Part shown: positions 1 through 9,268 of the stretch, one piece after another
Layout: the number at the start of each line of letters is the position of its first letter
Position numbering within the stretch: the stretch's first letter is position 1
Assembly (NCBI GenBank): GCA_002748705.1
Contig: PDSZ01000037.1
Location: 1 to 26,184 of the forward strand
DNA: 26,184 nucleotides
Origin: Candidatus Fermentibacterota bacterium
GTDB lineage: Bacteria > Fermentibacterota > Fermentibacteria > Fermentibacterales > Fermentibacteraceae
Direction of reading: 5' to 3'
Program-made: the position numbers and the translations under genes
The notes under the pieces: model-generated
Told to the model about the DNA's origin: nothing
The model's input: the letters and a program-made list of their open reading frames with translations, nothing else
Database searches by the model: none

Positions 1-386
1 TGATCGATAAGATGAAGGCAGTCGAATTCTTCTGCGGTTGCTCTGAAATCAGCCATGGAAAACTCGCTGCTGTATCTCTGAAACTCTATGAAGAGATCTG
101 CAGCTGTGCATTTCTCAGGAACCTGCATGTTGTCAGGGAGATAGCGAAGCCCTCTTCTTGATTCAGGCTTGCTGCAGCAGATACCGTTAATCGTAATCTC
201 ACCCTGGTCAAGAAAAATGTTACCTGTTATCAGGTTCATCAGCGTTGTCTTGCCTGCGCCGTTTTTCCCTATAAGAACAGTATTCACTCCGCTGTAAATC
301 TCACAGCTGAAGTTCTGCCTGATAGCGTTAATGTTCTTGTAGCTCTTCTTTATCTTATTAACTACAATACACTTATCGCCTGGCAT
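1..386 (-). CDS. ABC transporter ATP-binding protein (N-terminal part; runs off the window start)
   Basis: This is the ATPase subunit of an ABC transporter, cut by the window edge after about 128 codons. The ATG at 386 opens an unbroken frame. The Walker A motif reads GKNGAGKTTLMNLI at about residues 45-58, followed by the usual 'G-x-I-x-I-N-G' strand (GEITINGI) and a Q-loop region reading YLPDN, where many relatives have YLPQ or YLPE. The signature motif, Walker B and H-loop would lie outside the window. This layout is that of short ATPases pairing with a separate ABC-2 type permease, but the partner and the substrate cannot be seen. The 131 bp to the next gene on the same strand holds no obvious terminator. 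ABC ATPase identity is certain; subfamily is not. Confidence 0.9.
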   Translation of the reverse strand, partial: MPGDKCIVVNKIKKSYKNINAIRQNFSCEIYSGVNTVLIGKNGAGKTTLMNLITGNIFLDQGEITINGICCSKPESRRGLRYLPDNMQVPEKCTAADLFIEFQRYSSEFSMADFRATAEEFDCLHLID

Positions 387-517
387 TCTTCAGTTCCCTT
401 CAGCTGTCAGCTTTCGCATACAGTTTCTTTCACAGTACCGCTGCATTACGGAGAAGCTCAAATACAAACCTGCCATGCCCTGCGGAAAACTACCATACTG
501 CCCAAAATCAAAAACTA

Positions 518-1594
518 TCACTGAAATTCAGCAGTATCCACTATCTGAAACTCACTGACGATCTGATTAACAGGATGATATGTATAGAACCGGCTGCCGC
601 TTGCATCAATGCTGTAGCACAAAGCAGGCAGAACAAAAGAAGCTGCGTATTCTCCGCTGAGAAGATAGCGATCAACCACAGCAATGTTTGCAAGTCTGTT
701 CAATCCGGCTCTATCCACCAGAGGCTCTTTGTCTGTGGTCATTGAAGTTAACAGCACACATATCAAGCTGTCTTCCATGGTTGTCACATCACAGGCGTGG
801 AAGTAGGACGCTGTTAGGGTGTTTTCAGGAATTTCAAAGGGCAACCTTCTTTCCTCAATTTCAGTCATCTCCTCTGTAAAGATATTCCAGGTTTGAAAAC
901 CTGCTTCTGTCTCAACAGCAAGAACTATTATTGAGTCTGAAACAACAGTTACAGTGAGAGTATTATTATCCGGAGACCTTTTCCACAAATACTCTGCCTC
1001 CATGCTTCCAAAGGAGCTTATCTTTTCTCTGGTTTCTATGCTGTAGAGATTTACAATATGGTCTTCAACCAGGCTTGTAACCACAAGTATTGAATCACCT
1101 ATAACTTCAAGGCCGAAAGGGTGTACTGCCTGTATGGAACCCTGATACTCGCCGCATATACTGTAAATCTCAACCCTGTTGTTGTACTTGCTTCCTGCAA
1201 ATACACACGAATCGCTCTGAGCAACATCTCCTATGGATGAAAAGTGCCCTGGCCCTTCACCGGCCTCGCCTGCACTCCAGAGCAATTCACCGTTCTCTGA
1301 ATCAAAGCATAGAACTCTCTGGTTCATATCATCAGCTACAAGCAGTCTGCCATACTTTTCATCTATTGCCACAGGCGAATAGAATATGCCGCTTTCTTCC
1401 TGTCCGTAGTTTCGAACAAGCTCAGTTGTGACTGAATGCCCGGCGCTGAATACACCAGGCTCACTTGATTCGGCCCATGCTTTCCATTCCGACAATGAAT
1501 CATTCCCTGAATCTGACACCCTGCCATTGTTGTCAGCACAGGCAAGAATCAGGGCTGCAGCAACAATAAGCAATATCATGTGACGGCTTTTCAT
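518..1594 (-). CDS. Lipoprotein with NHL / 6-bladed beta-propeller domain
   Basis: A 358-residue exported lipoprotein. Residues 1-19 are a signal peptide ending in a lipobox (ILAC, lipidated Cys at 19), so the protein should be anchored to a membrane. The rest is a run of propeller blades, each with an 'ADDMNQRVLCFD'-like turn followed by a glycine turn. The stretch GEAGEGPGHFSSIGDV is the hallmark of the 6-bladed propeller proteins common in Bacteroidota and related phyla. The function of such proteins is usually unknown; extracellular binding or scaffolding is typical. No enzyme motif is visible. Ribosome binding is poor: an AGGAG lies about 18 bases before the ATG, farther than usual. The broken gene at 3592-4690 is a clear paralogue, sharing EGEGPGHF and the C-terminal 'VDRY...GEY' strand. 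Confidence 0.75.
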   Translation of the reverse strand: MKSRHMILLIVAAALILACADNNGRVSDSGNDSLSEWKAWAESSEPGVFSAGHSVTTELVRNYGQEESGIFYSPVAIDEKYGRLLVADDMNQRVLCFDSENGELLWSAGEAGEGPGHFSSIGDVAQSDSCVFAGSKYNNRVEIYSICGEYQGSIQAVHPFGLEVIGDSILVVTSLVEDHIVNLYSIETREKISSFGSMEAEYLWKRSPDNNTLTVTVVSDSIIVLAVETEAGFQTWNIFTEEMTEIEERRLPFEIPENTLTASYFHACDVTTMEDSLICVLLTSMTTDKEPLVDRAGLNRLANIAVVDRYLLSGEYAASFVLPALCYSIDASGSRFYTYHPVNQIVSEFQIVDTAEFQ

Positions 1595-1762
1595 GATTTA
1601 TATGTTGAATTACTCCTGTCACATCAGAGAGCGCTGCGACTCTGAATATTATGGACTATTTCTCTCTGTGAACTCTTTTTCGCATAGCTGCGAGTATAGT
1701 TGATTGAAACCCTTTCAGGAAATATCATCCTGATAGAGTTGCTGTTTACATCAGCTCTGAGC

Positions 1763-1790
1763 TTGACCCTGAAAAACTTATTGTTATCAT
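1763..1790 (+). promoter_or_regulatory. Putative sigma-70 promoter of the symporter gene
   Basis: TTGACC (1763-1768) and TATCAT (1785-1790) are separated by 16 bases. Each matches the sigma-70 consensus at 5 of 6 positions. The pair lies about 40 bases before the symporter ATG at 1831, the distance expected for a short leader. Predicted from sequence only. Confidence 0.5.
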
Positions 1791-1830
1791 CTGTTAAAGC
1801 CGACACAGATATGCAAAGGAAACTGATCAG

Positions 1831-3315
1831 ATGAATTCTCTTGATTGGGTGGTTGTAGTTCTATACATCGCCGTTGTGTTCGCTGCAGGGCTCTTCTTCC
1901 GCAAACACGGAAAAAGCTCCACTGACTTCTTCCTTGCAGGCCGTTCAATGGGATGGTTTCCTATCGGGCTATCGGTAATGGTAACTATATTCAGTGCAAT
2001 TAACTACCTTGCACTTCCAGGTGAGGTTTACGGTCATGGCCTATATGTTGTCATGTCACTCCCTGTGTTCTTTCTGGTAGCAATACCTGTAACCAGAGTA
2101 TGGATGCCCTTTTTTCACCGCATGCAACTCACCAGTGCCTACGAATACCTTGAACTGAGGTTCGATAACCGGGTGCGGAAACTTGCAGGCTGGATATTCC
2201 TTGTGTGGAAGCTGTTCTGGATGGCCACCGCTCTCTTTGCTTCCGGCAGAATTATCGGAACACTTACAGGGCTGCCTGTTGTTCCTGTGATACTTGCAGG
2301 TGGACTGATAGCTGTGTTCTACACCTTTCTTGGAGGAATAAGAGCTGTGATGTGGACTGATGTGCTGCAGTTCTTCGTTCTCTTCGGAGGAATAGTTCTG
2401 GGGCTTATGCATGCTTCCGGCACAGGAGGAATCGGTGAGGTGCTGGAGATAGCAGGAGAAGGAGGCAGGCTTCGCCCCTACGCTCCTTTCGACCCTGAGT
2501 TTCTTCTGATTGATCCTGCCATTCGAATGACACTCTGGAGCTGTCTTATCGGCGTCTCTGTTGCATTCCTTGCAAGATACGGCGCAGACCAGGTGGTAAT
2601 GCAGCGGTACTTTACCGCCAGAACACTTAAGCAGGCACAAAAGGGACTTTGGCTCAATGCCTGGGTATCATTCTTCTGCCTTTCACTGCTTGCTCTTTTC
2701 GGCCTTGCTGTCTACGCCTCTGCAGTGAAGTCAGGGAACCCTGACCTGCCTGCCAACGGTGCCATCGCCGCAATGATCCTCTCTTTTCCTGCAGGTATAA
2801 CAGGCCTTGTTGCAGCAGGTCTCATGGCTGCGACCATGTCCAGTGTGGACTCTGGAATGAACGCCTGCTCAGCAGCATGGGTCACTGATCTGAAACCACG
2901 AAACAATGACAATATTCTTAACAGAGGACGGACACTTACATTGGCTCTCGGTACTGTTTCCATTCTCATGGCCATAGTGCTGGTACCCCTTACCAGAGAA
3001 GCGGGAAGTCTGTTCATGATGGTCAACAAGGGAGTCAATGCCATAGGCAGCCCTCTGCTGGCACTGTTCATACTGGGAATGTTCACAAAAAGAACCAATT
3101 CTGCAGGCGCCCTGTGGGGTGGCATAACCGGATTTGCCGCAAGTCTTGCGATATCCTTTCTGGTCAAACCGCTGGCGCTGCATTACTATGCGTTTCTCAA
3201 CCTGCTGGCCACCATAGTACCCTGTCTGCTGATAAGCACATTAGTCTCCGGAGGAAAAACCAATTCCGCTGCAGGAACAAAATGGACATGGCTTGAAACA
3301 CGCAGAAACTTATAA
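1831..3315 (+). CDS. Sodium:solute symporter (SSS family)
   Basis: A 494-residue inner-membrane transporter that would couple solute uptake to the sodium gradient. The frame is complete and almost wholly hydrophobic, with about 13 membrane segments as in the family. Family landmarks are the N-terminal 'DFFLAGRSMGWF' stretch, the FLGGIRAVMWTDVLQ segment near residue 165 (the Sss signature region) and RYGADQVVMQRYF near residue 250. AAGLMAATMSSVDSGMN near residue 335 matches the conserved Na+-site helix containing paired Ser/Asp. Length is at the short end of the range and no extra C-terminal domain is present. The ATG at 1831 has an AAGGAAA ribosome site about 9 bases upstream. The substrate cannot be read from sequence; sugar, sialic acid, proline or monocarboxylate are all possible. 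It stands alone on the plus strand. Confidence 0.93.
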   Translation: MNSLDWVVVVLYIAVVFAAGLFFRKHGKSSTDFFLAGRSMGWFPIGLSVMVTIFSAINYLALPGEVYGHGLYVVMSLPVFFLVAIPVTRVWMPFFHRMQLTSAYEYLELRFDNRVRKLAGWIFLVWKLFWMATALFASGRIIGTLTGLPVVPVILAGGLIAVFYTFLGGIRAVMWTDVLQFFVLFGGIVLGLMHASGTGGIGEVLEIAGEGGRLRPYAPFDPEFLLIDPAIRMTLWSCLIGVSVAFLARYGADQVVMQRYFTARTLKQAQKGLWLNAWVSFFCLSLLALFGLAVYASAVKSGNPDLPANGAIAAMILSFPAGITGLVAAGLMAATMSSVDSGMNACSAAWVTDLKPRNNDNILNRGRTLTLALGTVSILMAIVLVPLTREAGSLFMMVNKGVNAIGSPLLALFILGMFTKRTNSAGALWGGITGFAASLAISFLVKPLALHYYAFLNLLATIVPCLLISTLVSGGKTNSAAGTKWTWLETRRNL

Positions 3316-3317
3316 CT

Positions 3318-3491
3318 GATACCAGTTTAGAGCAGCTTGAGTTCATCAGCAGGTTGAGAGCCAGATGGCCCAGGGTCAGTATTGTTGTACTGGAAGACAG
3401 CTGATTCAGTCAGGATTACATCATGAAGTGGTGTGAAGATCACGGGGTCAAGTACATTTCAGGCTTATGGACATCAAGACCCATATATTAA
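3318..3491 (+). pseudogene. Relic of an IS1380-family transposase (DDE region)
   Basis: Directly after the symporter stop, one frame encodes RLRARWPRVSIVV, then E-D-S-stop, then DYIMKWCEDHGVKYISGL. In IS1380 transposases this region reads roughly 'RxRxRWPxVxIxxRxDSGF...WCExxGVxYxxGL' and carries the second catalytic Asp. The codon where Gly of D-S-G-F is expected is a TGA (3402-3404), and another stop follows at 3489. No N- or C-terminal part is recognisable nearby, so this is a short degenerate fragment. Another relic apparently of the same family, from its N-terminal part, lies at 21118-21452. Family assignment rests on motif recognition, not a search. Confidence 0.7.
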
Positions 3492-3591
3492 CATGATGGA
3501 CCGCCCTTTCGGCTGAGAATTCTGACAAGGGTAAGGTACCCTGATCAGAGGTGGTGGTTCAACCATTATGTCCAGGACAAGTTGGTGAACG

Positions 3592-4690
3592 ATGAGGCTA
3601 CGGGAGCTGTGTTTTATGCTATTAGTCTCTTATGTCCTTGCTGCATCATGCGATAGAGGTACTAACAATAATTGCATGCCTGATACAAATACAGCTGAGA
3701 GTTTTGTGTGTCCAGATACAATAGCAAAGTGGACTGACTGGGCGATGAGAAATGTTGATGGCCTTTGGGAAAATGATAACAGGCATTCTGTTGAAATGCG
3801 TTTAGTTACATCCTATGGTGGCGAAGATTCAGTTAATCCTCCTTTTTATAAGGTTAACTGGATACATCTTTCTGGAGACACTCTATTTGTCTCAGATCAA
3901 GCCGCAGAAAAACTTGTCTGTATGAACCTTGATGGAACTGTATACTGGGAGTACGGGGCGGAAGGAGAAGGACCTGGTCATTTTTGCACAATCGGAGGTA
4001 TTGATACCAGCGGTGATTGGATTGCAGTTTGTAACATATATGGTGGGAATATTGAAATCCTTGATCGAAATGGTGAGTTAACTTCTATTATTACTGTTAG
4101 TAATCCACAAGATGTTATTGCTCTGTCTGATAGCACATTAGCTATTCTATCCAAGGCTTAAAGTCGAGGTAATCTGCATGTATATGCGCTGCCTGATTCA
4201 CTTTTGTACTCCTTCGGGGAACCTGAATGGACTCACTGGGGCACAAGATCCAATAAAGATCTCACTGGATTACTTGCAGGAGATACAGTTGTTGTTACCT
4301 CTAAGGTTCTGCAATCAAATGTATTTCTTTGATTTAAGCAACAGAACCGTATCTCCCGATTTCGCCAGAGAATATCCTGCTGATTATGAAGTAACCAGTC
4401 AGGGTGTAGCATGGAATGTAATGGGTACTCCTTTCCTGGGCCCTGATAGCTGCATCTGCGTCTGTCTACCGCCATTCAACAATGATGGAACATTCAGAGT
4501 AACGAATTCGCCGTTTGAAGAATGGGCACAGGTAACAATTGTAGATCGCTACAACAGGAATGGCGAGTATCTGGACAGTTTCTGCATTCCAGTAAGGGGC
4601 GTATTCGATTGTATTTATTCACAGGAATATGGCCTGTTAGTTAATCAGTATTCTACTAGCACTATTTATAGATTAGAGATAAGTTACTAG
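3592..4690 (+). pseudogene. Broken 6-bladed propeller lipoprotein (paralogue of the gene at 518-1594)
   Basis: The frame opens with a signal peptide and a weak lipobox (VLAASC, Cys about residue 20). It then shows the propeller pattern of the upstream lipoprotein, including the shared GAEGEGPGHF turn. It is interrupted by an in-frame TAA at 4159-4161. The same frame continues sensibly for about 55 more codons (LHVYALPDSLLYSFGEPEW and on) to a TGA at about 4333. Coding continuity then resumes in the next frame with DLSNRTVSPDF and runs to the stop at 4690. Removing one T near 4331-4334 restores SNVFLDLSNR, so a one-base insertion is the simplest explanation. With one nonsense and one frameshift the gene should be non-functional. 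Reads from other strains could show whether it is decaying or a sequencing error. Confidence 0.75.
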
Positions 4691-4823
4691 CATAATATTT
4701 GACCATTATACCTTATTGAGCATAATCACAATCTGAATGGAATAATCAACAGGAGACCGGACTTCATTCCTTCTGTGCACTGCGTTTTACCCATGCTGTA
4801 TGACACGAGTTTTCACATGTAAG

Positions 4824-4845
4824 CCCCTGAACTGACAGGGGTTTT
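4824..4845 (+). terminator. Small terminator-like hairpin
   Basis: CCCCTG and CAGGGG form a 6-bp GC-rich stem around a 6-base loop and are followed by TTTT. It lies about 130 bp after the broken propeller gene and just beyond the 3' end of the IS3 relic. It could be a weak intrinsic terminator or part of an IS end. Confidence 0.35.
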
Positions 4846-4857
4846 CCGAAGACAATA

Positions 4858-4974
4858 TTATGTGAGTGCTGCCATACTGGCAGACTCTTTTTCCTCCTGT
4901 TCGCAGTATAGGTACTCGAACTCCCTGGGGGGTATATCACCGATTGATTCAAGCAATCTCCTGGTGTCCTGTCA
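4858..4974 (-). pseudogene. Relic of the C-terminus of an IS3-family transposase (OrfB)
   Basis: Read on the minus strand, the frame ending at TAA 4858-4860 encodes RRLLESIGDIPPREFEYLY followed by a charged tail. IS3-family OrfB proteins characteristically end in 'S...LGYIPPAEFE..Y', so this is the last ~35 residues of such a transposase. A stop precedes the fragment in frame and no catalytic DDE motifs or OrfA are found around it. It is a dead fragment. Confidence 0.65.
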
Positions 4975-5231
4975 AACCTCAGATGACAGATTCTGCTTAT
5001 CTGCCCAGGCAGCGTTGCAGACTCGGTTACATAGCCTCCGGCTATGCGCCCTCACCTGCGCCTCTCCTGAACAGATAATAACTGCGCATACTCTCCACAT
5101 CCGAAGCATGACAGGACACTATCGTCCATATTTTTCTGTGAATTCCCAGTAGTCGTTTAAAGAGGCAGCCATCATCCCCTCAATTGGGGTATTGTTTTAA
5201 AAACAAACATCAACTCAAACCTGAGAGGAAG

Positions 5232-5521
5232 ATGATGACCAAAGGTAAAGTAACACAATCTGAGGCAAATGTTCAGAGGCTGCTCTGCCACAAGAATGCA
5301 TGAGGAGACCAGTGGAAAACAGGCTTCATGAACTCGTTGAGGAAGAGTTCTGGAAGCACATGGGGTGCAAGCTCTGTGAGCGTGATACCGTCCCCGGGTG
5401 TGCAGAAGCCGGAGCGGATTCGTTACTGAAACTAAGCAGTGCAGGGAATAATGAATCAGCTCAATGCTTACATGCCTTAAGTTTGTGGCAGCTCTCTATA
5501 GCAGATATATATAAAACTTAT
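5232..5521 (+). pseudogene. Internally deleted and frameshifted DDE transposase relic
   Basis: An AGAGGAAG ribosome site precedes ATGATG at 5232. The frame then reads TKGKVTQSEANVQRLLCHKN and meets a TGA. The next frame continues as ENRLHELVEEEFWKHMG. Later, YRPRVCRSRSGFVTE (about 5388-5432) closely matches YRPQVCRSGNGFVTA in the decayed transposase at 15454-16123, with clear nucleotide similarity as well. So this is probably the start of the same transposase type joined by a large internal deletion to a piece of its catalytic region. A hairpin with CCCC/GGGG arms and an A/T-rich palindrome lie just upstream (about 5175-5205) and may belong to the element end. The transposase family name is uncertain. 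Confidence 0.45.
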
Positions 5522-5591
5522 ATATAAAAACTATGGAGATATGTTCAGGCAGCTGCTGCTGAGTACCTCTTGGAATCAGCAAAAAAACATA

Positions 5592-6422
5592 TCACATCTG
5601 ACTGATGTCCTGTGATATTCTGACATGCACCATTGAAGCCACACCGAGGATATGGGGAATGAGTAAAATAAACTTCATCCCGAAGGGAAGTCCTCCGAAC
5701 ATTCCCCTGGACATGGGATGGGAGTTCACCACCTTGAAGCGAATGTCCCACTTCTCGATGTCGCTGACAGGTTTCAGCCCCCAGCCGCCGTCCATGGACA
5801 TTCCCATACCGCCTTTCTTCAGCACCTGTTTCTTCCCTATTTTGATCCCAAGCGGAGAGAGTGAATCAAAGTACAGGTCGCAGCTTTCAAAACGATCAGC
5901 TGTCTTCCTGAAGAATCCTCTGATATCTTCTTCTTCGAAGTAGTACAAAACTCCTGCGGCCAGAAAGAGCAGACCGTCTCTGACCTCTATTTTATCGAAC
6001 CACTCTGTATCCAGAAAAGAGGAAGGAATAGTTCTGTATCTTTCGTTCTCCGTAAAGAAGTTCTTTCTCAGTTCTATCACATCAGGCAGATCGAGTTCGT
6101 AGAAAAGAATCCTGCCGTTGTCTATTCTGCTGAATGTTGTGTCCATACCGCAGCCGATGTTAACAATTGAGGCCTCCGGGTGTTCAGCCATGAACTCTCT
6201 TGCCAGCCTGTCTGTGTGAAGGCTCCTGGCCACCCACCCGTGCTGACTCATTGCCTGGGTCTCCTCTATTCTGGAAAAATCATAGTCTATGCTGTCAAGT
6301 ATCTCCACTGCCTTTCGATCAATCAGACGGGGATTTTCTCTTCGGGTTTCGTAAGCCCTTCCCCAGAGGGGCAAAAGCAGAGTTTCCTGAACACTGCCGG
6401 TTTTTATTGAGACTTTTTTCAT
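5592..6422 (-). CDS. Class I SAM-dependent methyltransferase, LCMT/TcmP-like
   Basis: A 276-residue enzyme of the leucine carboxyl methyltransferase fold (PF04072-type), which includes bacterial O-methyltransferases of polyketide pathways such as TcmP. The SAM-binding loop is VNIGCGMDTTFSRI at residues 87-100, where relatives read 'NLGAGLDTRxxR'. It is followed by YELDLPDVIELRK at 108-120 with the conserved acid that binds the SAM ribose. The LFLAAGVLYYFEEEDI segment is the typical later strand and helix. The ATG at 6422 has AAAGGACAGG just before it. The substrate is unknown; the family transfers methyl to carboxylate or hydroxyl oxygen. It lies 350 bp downstream of the MMPL pump on the same strand, beyond a strong palindrome, so it may be a separate unit. 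Confidence 0.85.
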   Translation of the reverse strand: MKKVSIKTGSVQETLLLPLWGRAYETRRENPRLIDRKAVEILDSIDYDFSRIEETQAMSQHGWVARSLHTDRLAREFMAEHPEASIVNIGCGMDTTFSRIDNGRILFYELDLPDVIELRKNFFTENERYRTIPSSFLDTEWFDKIEVRDGLLFLAAGVLYYFEEEDIRGFFRKTADRFESCDLYFDSLSPLGIKIGKKQVLKKGGMGMSMDGGWGLKPVSDIEKWDIRFKVVNSHPMSRGMFGGLPFGMKFILLIPHILGVASMVHVRISQDISQM

Positions 6423-6737
6423 GACCTGTCCTTTCTTTCTGCCGAAAGCTGCCGTTCACAGCAGGCATTCAGGCAGCAGTTTTCCAGCAGATTGTCTTTC
6501 TTCGTATCTGTACAGCATCAGGCGGCAAACTGATTACCGGGAAACATTGTTCTGTGGTGCTTTGGAATTTAAGAGTATGCCTAGCTTTCATTAGACCAGT
6601 TAAGAGGCAGAAAGAGCTGTAAAACCAGATAATTATAATTCTATCTGAATCCAGTTCCAGTGAATTAGGATTATTTGAATCAGCGTTAGAGGAATAACAA
6701 AACATTGACAAGGTCTTTCCTCCTCTCAAACTGATAT
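6423..6737. other. Intergenic stretch without a supported gene
   Basis: Between the methyltransferase start and the palindrome after the pump gene I see no credible coding frame. Minus-strand frames here have no homology I recognise and biased composition. No consensus promoter for the methyltransferase is evident on the minus strand. Confidence 0.5.
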
Positions 6738-6765
6738 GTCCGCCGCTTCAGCTGAAGCGGCGGAC
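6738..6765 (-). terminator. Perfect 28-bp GC-rich palindrome after the pump gene
   Basis: GTCCGCCGCTTCAG is followed immediately by its exact reverse complement, giving a 14-bp perfect arm with no spacer. It starts 7 bases beyond the pump stop codon on the transcript. The stem is very stable, but the T-tract expected of an intrinsic terminator is missing on both sides. It could act as an RNA 3'-end stabiliser, a Rho-related end or a protein-binding palindrome. Confidence 0.5.
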
Positions 6766-6771
6766 CTGACA

Positions 6772-9246
6772 CTACTTTCTGCCCTTTCTGCTGTAGATGT
6801 TTGTCATCTTGAGCAGAATAGGGGTTACTGTGAAATCGGTGAACAAGGCGGTAATGATACCTGTGCACGCCAGAAATCCCATGTTTATAAGCATTTTGGC
6901 AGGAGAAGTGAAGTATGCGGAAAAGTTAAGCACAAGCACCACTGATGTTGTGAGAAGAGCAACTCCCACCACTCTGAAGGTTCTTCTTACAGCTTTGTCG
7001 TAATCACCTGCCCTGTCATACTCAAGGTGGCAGTGATTGATGAAGTGAATGGTGTCATCAACTGCAAGCCCCAGAAGCATGGGCATTATGGTAACTGTCA
7101 TCATGTCCAGCGGCATCTTCAGAAAACCCATCATTCCGCCTACTGCAAGCGCAGGAGCAATGTTGGGGATTATTCCGATGATACCCATTCTGAAGCTTCC
7201 GAACACAAGCATCATAAGAACAGTGATTATGCCCAGGGAGATAAGGAAGGACTTAATCTGGCCTATGGTTATAATTCTCTGCATTACTGTGTAGTAAGCC
7301 ACTGTTCCAGATTCTATAACCTTTGCGCCTGGGAATAGCTCCTGTGAAAGACTGTCTATCAACTGGAATTCAGCAAGATGCTCATCTGCCACATAGTCTC
7401 TCACTTCAACCTGCATATGCAGCCAGCGATTCTCATAGTCTATCCACTTTTCTGCTTCGGTTCCTCCGGCGTTATCGTAGAGGAGCATTGTCTGGGCAAC
7501 AAGCTGCCTCTCTATCTCCCTTCGTTCCTCTTCAGTTCCATTGAAGTCGCTCCATGCGGGAACATCATCCATGGAAGGAATGCCGTACGCATTTGGATCC
7601 CCCCCTGCAAGCACCTGGTTCAGTTCCCTGATAATGTCCAGCACTGAGAACACCTTACTGGTAAGAGGAAATTCCTCAACTGTTCTCTCCAGTATCTCGA
7701 ATTTTCTCAGGTTCTCAGGATCCAGGGCGTCACCATTCTCAGGAAACTCTATGCCTATCTCGTAGGAATAAAGAGCACCAATTTCACTGTCTGTTACATG
7801 GAGCAGCTTTGCCGCATAGGGAACCTTCTCTCCCACAGAGGTCCGAATATCAAAAGATGCTCTGACCATTGTGAGACCCCATACGCACAGTGCCATGAAA
7901 ATGCCTACGATGACCAGAAAAGTCCTGGGCCTTGCCATGACAAAGTCGCCCATGACAGCAAGTCTTTCAGACATTCTTTTTTTCACCCTTGTGCTGCTTT
8001 TCAGTTTGCGGACCTTACCGAAGCTGAGCAGAGAGGGAAGTATCACCAGGGTCAGAAGAAAAACAACCCCCACAAGAGCTGCTGCGGTGAAACCTATCCA
8101 TCTGAGCATTTTCACTTCGATGAACAGAAAAGACATCAGTGCCGCCGCAGTTGTAAGGGCTGTGAACATGATTGGCCATCCGCACTCCTCCACGGCAAAT
8201 ACAGAAGCTTCAGACGGAGTTTTGCCTTCCTGCATGCCTTTCCTGTAAAACGAGGTTATATGAACGGCGTATCCAACTGCCACAGCAAATCCCAGAAGCA
8301 TGGGTACTGTGATAACACTGGGGTCAACCTCAACGCCCATGTATCCCTGTATACCGAACACAATCAGCATGGCACTTACACCACAGAGAACAGCAAAGAT
8401 CACTCCTCTTACCAGTCGGAGAGAGAAAGCAAGAACAAGCACGGAAAGAAGAAGCGCCAGCCCCATGATTCTGGGCATTTCCTGGTTGAACCAGACCCGC
8501 TTATCGTAATTGATCATGGGCATTCCTGAAGTTGATGGGTTCAGATGCGAATATTTTTCCTGTCCCACAATCTGCTCGAAAACGCAGCCTATGAGAATCT
8601 CAGGGGGCTGTGGTTTAGTCATGTCCATTCGCTGGAAAAGCTCAGGGTATTCCTCTCCCAGGGACTGCATGTAGGCAAAGTACTCCGGATCGTTGGCCCA
8701 GTTATCAGGATAGGTGTTCAACCTCAGTATGATCCATGTATCCCTGCAGTCCATGGAAACAAGTTTTCCTGCTATGGATGGCCTTGAAAGTGCAGTCTCC
8801 CTTATTGCTTCCAGTTCAGCTGAATCCTCAGGAATGTTCTCCGGTACCAGATCGGTTATCTCGATGCCTCCGGATGTTCCTCTGGAGAACTCAAGATGAG
8901 TCAGTGAGAGCACCTCATCTCCAAGAGGAGTAAACTTTTCAACCTCATCACTGAGTTCCCTTATACTTCGAAGAACCTCCGGAGTGAACACATCGTCCAC
9001 CTCTACAAGAACAGCGGCATAGTCCGAGTTGCCGAAAATGTCTTCAAAGGTGTCTTTTATACGGTTCATCTCACTGTTTTCAAGGAACCAGTTGTCGTTT
9101 GATGTCACCTGCTTCAGAAGGGGCAGCCCCTTAACCGAAACAAAAAGCAGCGCCGCAAAAAGAGCCAGGTTCAGCCATCTGAACCGGACTATCACATTTC
9201 CCAGCTTTGCGAACCGCCTGTTTATAGCTCCCACATTAAGTCCCAT
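6772..9246 (-). CDS. MMPL/RND-family transporter (predicted exporter)
   Basis: An inner-membrane pump of about 824 residues with the RND-superfamily plan: one N-terminal membrane segment, a large periplasmic loop, about five membrane segments, then the same arrangement repeated. The first half has the segment VPMLLGFAVAVGYAVHITSFY. The second has MLLGLAVDDTIHFINH near residue 740, the 'GLxVDDxIHxxxH' pattern whose acidic pair carries protons in these pumps. I prefer the ATG at 9246 over the GTG at 9261 because GGAGGAG lies directly before it. The gene follows the barrel gene by about 20 bp and the LolA-like gene two genes upstream. This trio is a recurring operon thought to move lipids or other hydrophobic cargo to the outer membrane. 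The cargo here is unknown. Confidence 0.9.
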   Translation of the reverse strand: MGLNVGAINRRFAKLGNVIVRFRWLNLALFAALLFVSVKGLPLLKQVTSNDNWFLENSEMNRIKDTFEDIFGNSDYAAVLVEVDDVFTPEVLRSIRELSDEVEKFTPLGDEVLSLTHLEFSRGTSGGIEITDLVPENIPEDSAELEAIRETALSRPSIAGKLVSMDCRDTWIILRLNTYPDNWANDPEYFAYMQSLGEEYPELFQRMDMTKPQPPEILIGCVFEQIVGQEKYSHLNPSTSGMPMINYDKRVWFNQEMPRIMGLALLLSVLVLAFSLRLVRGVIFAVLCGVSAMLIVFGIQGYMGVEVDPSVITVPMLLGFAVAVGYAVHITSFYRKGMQEGKTPSEASVFAVEECGWPIMFTALTTAAALMSFLFIEVKMLRWIGFTAAALVGVVFLLTLVILPSLLSFGKVRKLKSSTRVKKRMSERLAVMGDFVMARPRTFLVIVGIFMALCVWGLTMVRASFDIRTSVGEKVPYAAKLLHVTDSEIGALYSYEIGIEFPENGDALDPENLRKFEILERTVEEFPLTSKVFSVLDIIRELNQVLAGGDPNAYGIPSMDDVPAWSDFNGTEEERREIERQLVAQTMLLYDNAGGTEAEKWIDYENRWLHMQVEVRDYVADEHLAEFQLIDSLSQELFPGAKVIESGTVAYYTVMQRIITIGQIKSFLISLGIITVLMMLVFGSFRMGIIGIIPNIAPALAVGGMMGFLKMPLDMMTVTIMPMLLGLAVDDTIHFINHCHLEYDRAGDYDKAVRRTFRVVGVALLTTSVVLVLNFSAYFTSPAKMLINMGFLACTGIITALFTDFTVTPILLKMTNIYSRKGRK

Positions 9247-9268
9247 ATCTCCTCCATACACAGCCTGT

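Noticed and set aside
1624..1806. A 60-codon minus-strand frame between the propeller gene and the symporter
   Set aside because: No family, no ribosome site, and it overlaps the probable symporter promoter.
2056..2640. A 194-codon minus-strand open frame inside the symporter
   Set aside because: Shadow of a clear 13-segment membrane protein; composition not protein-like.
4159..4161. Possible stop-codon readthrough or programmed frameshift in the second propeller gene
   Set aside because: The stop has no recoding signal that I can see, and the later single-base shift fits an ordinary insertion, so decay is simpler.
7798..8529. A 243-codon plus-strand open frame within the pump gene
   Set aside because: It lies antisense to the well-supported MMPL gene, is Ser/His/Cys-rich with no domain, and mirrors codon bias of the true frame.
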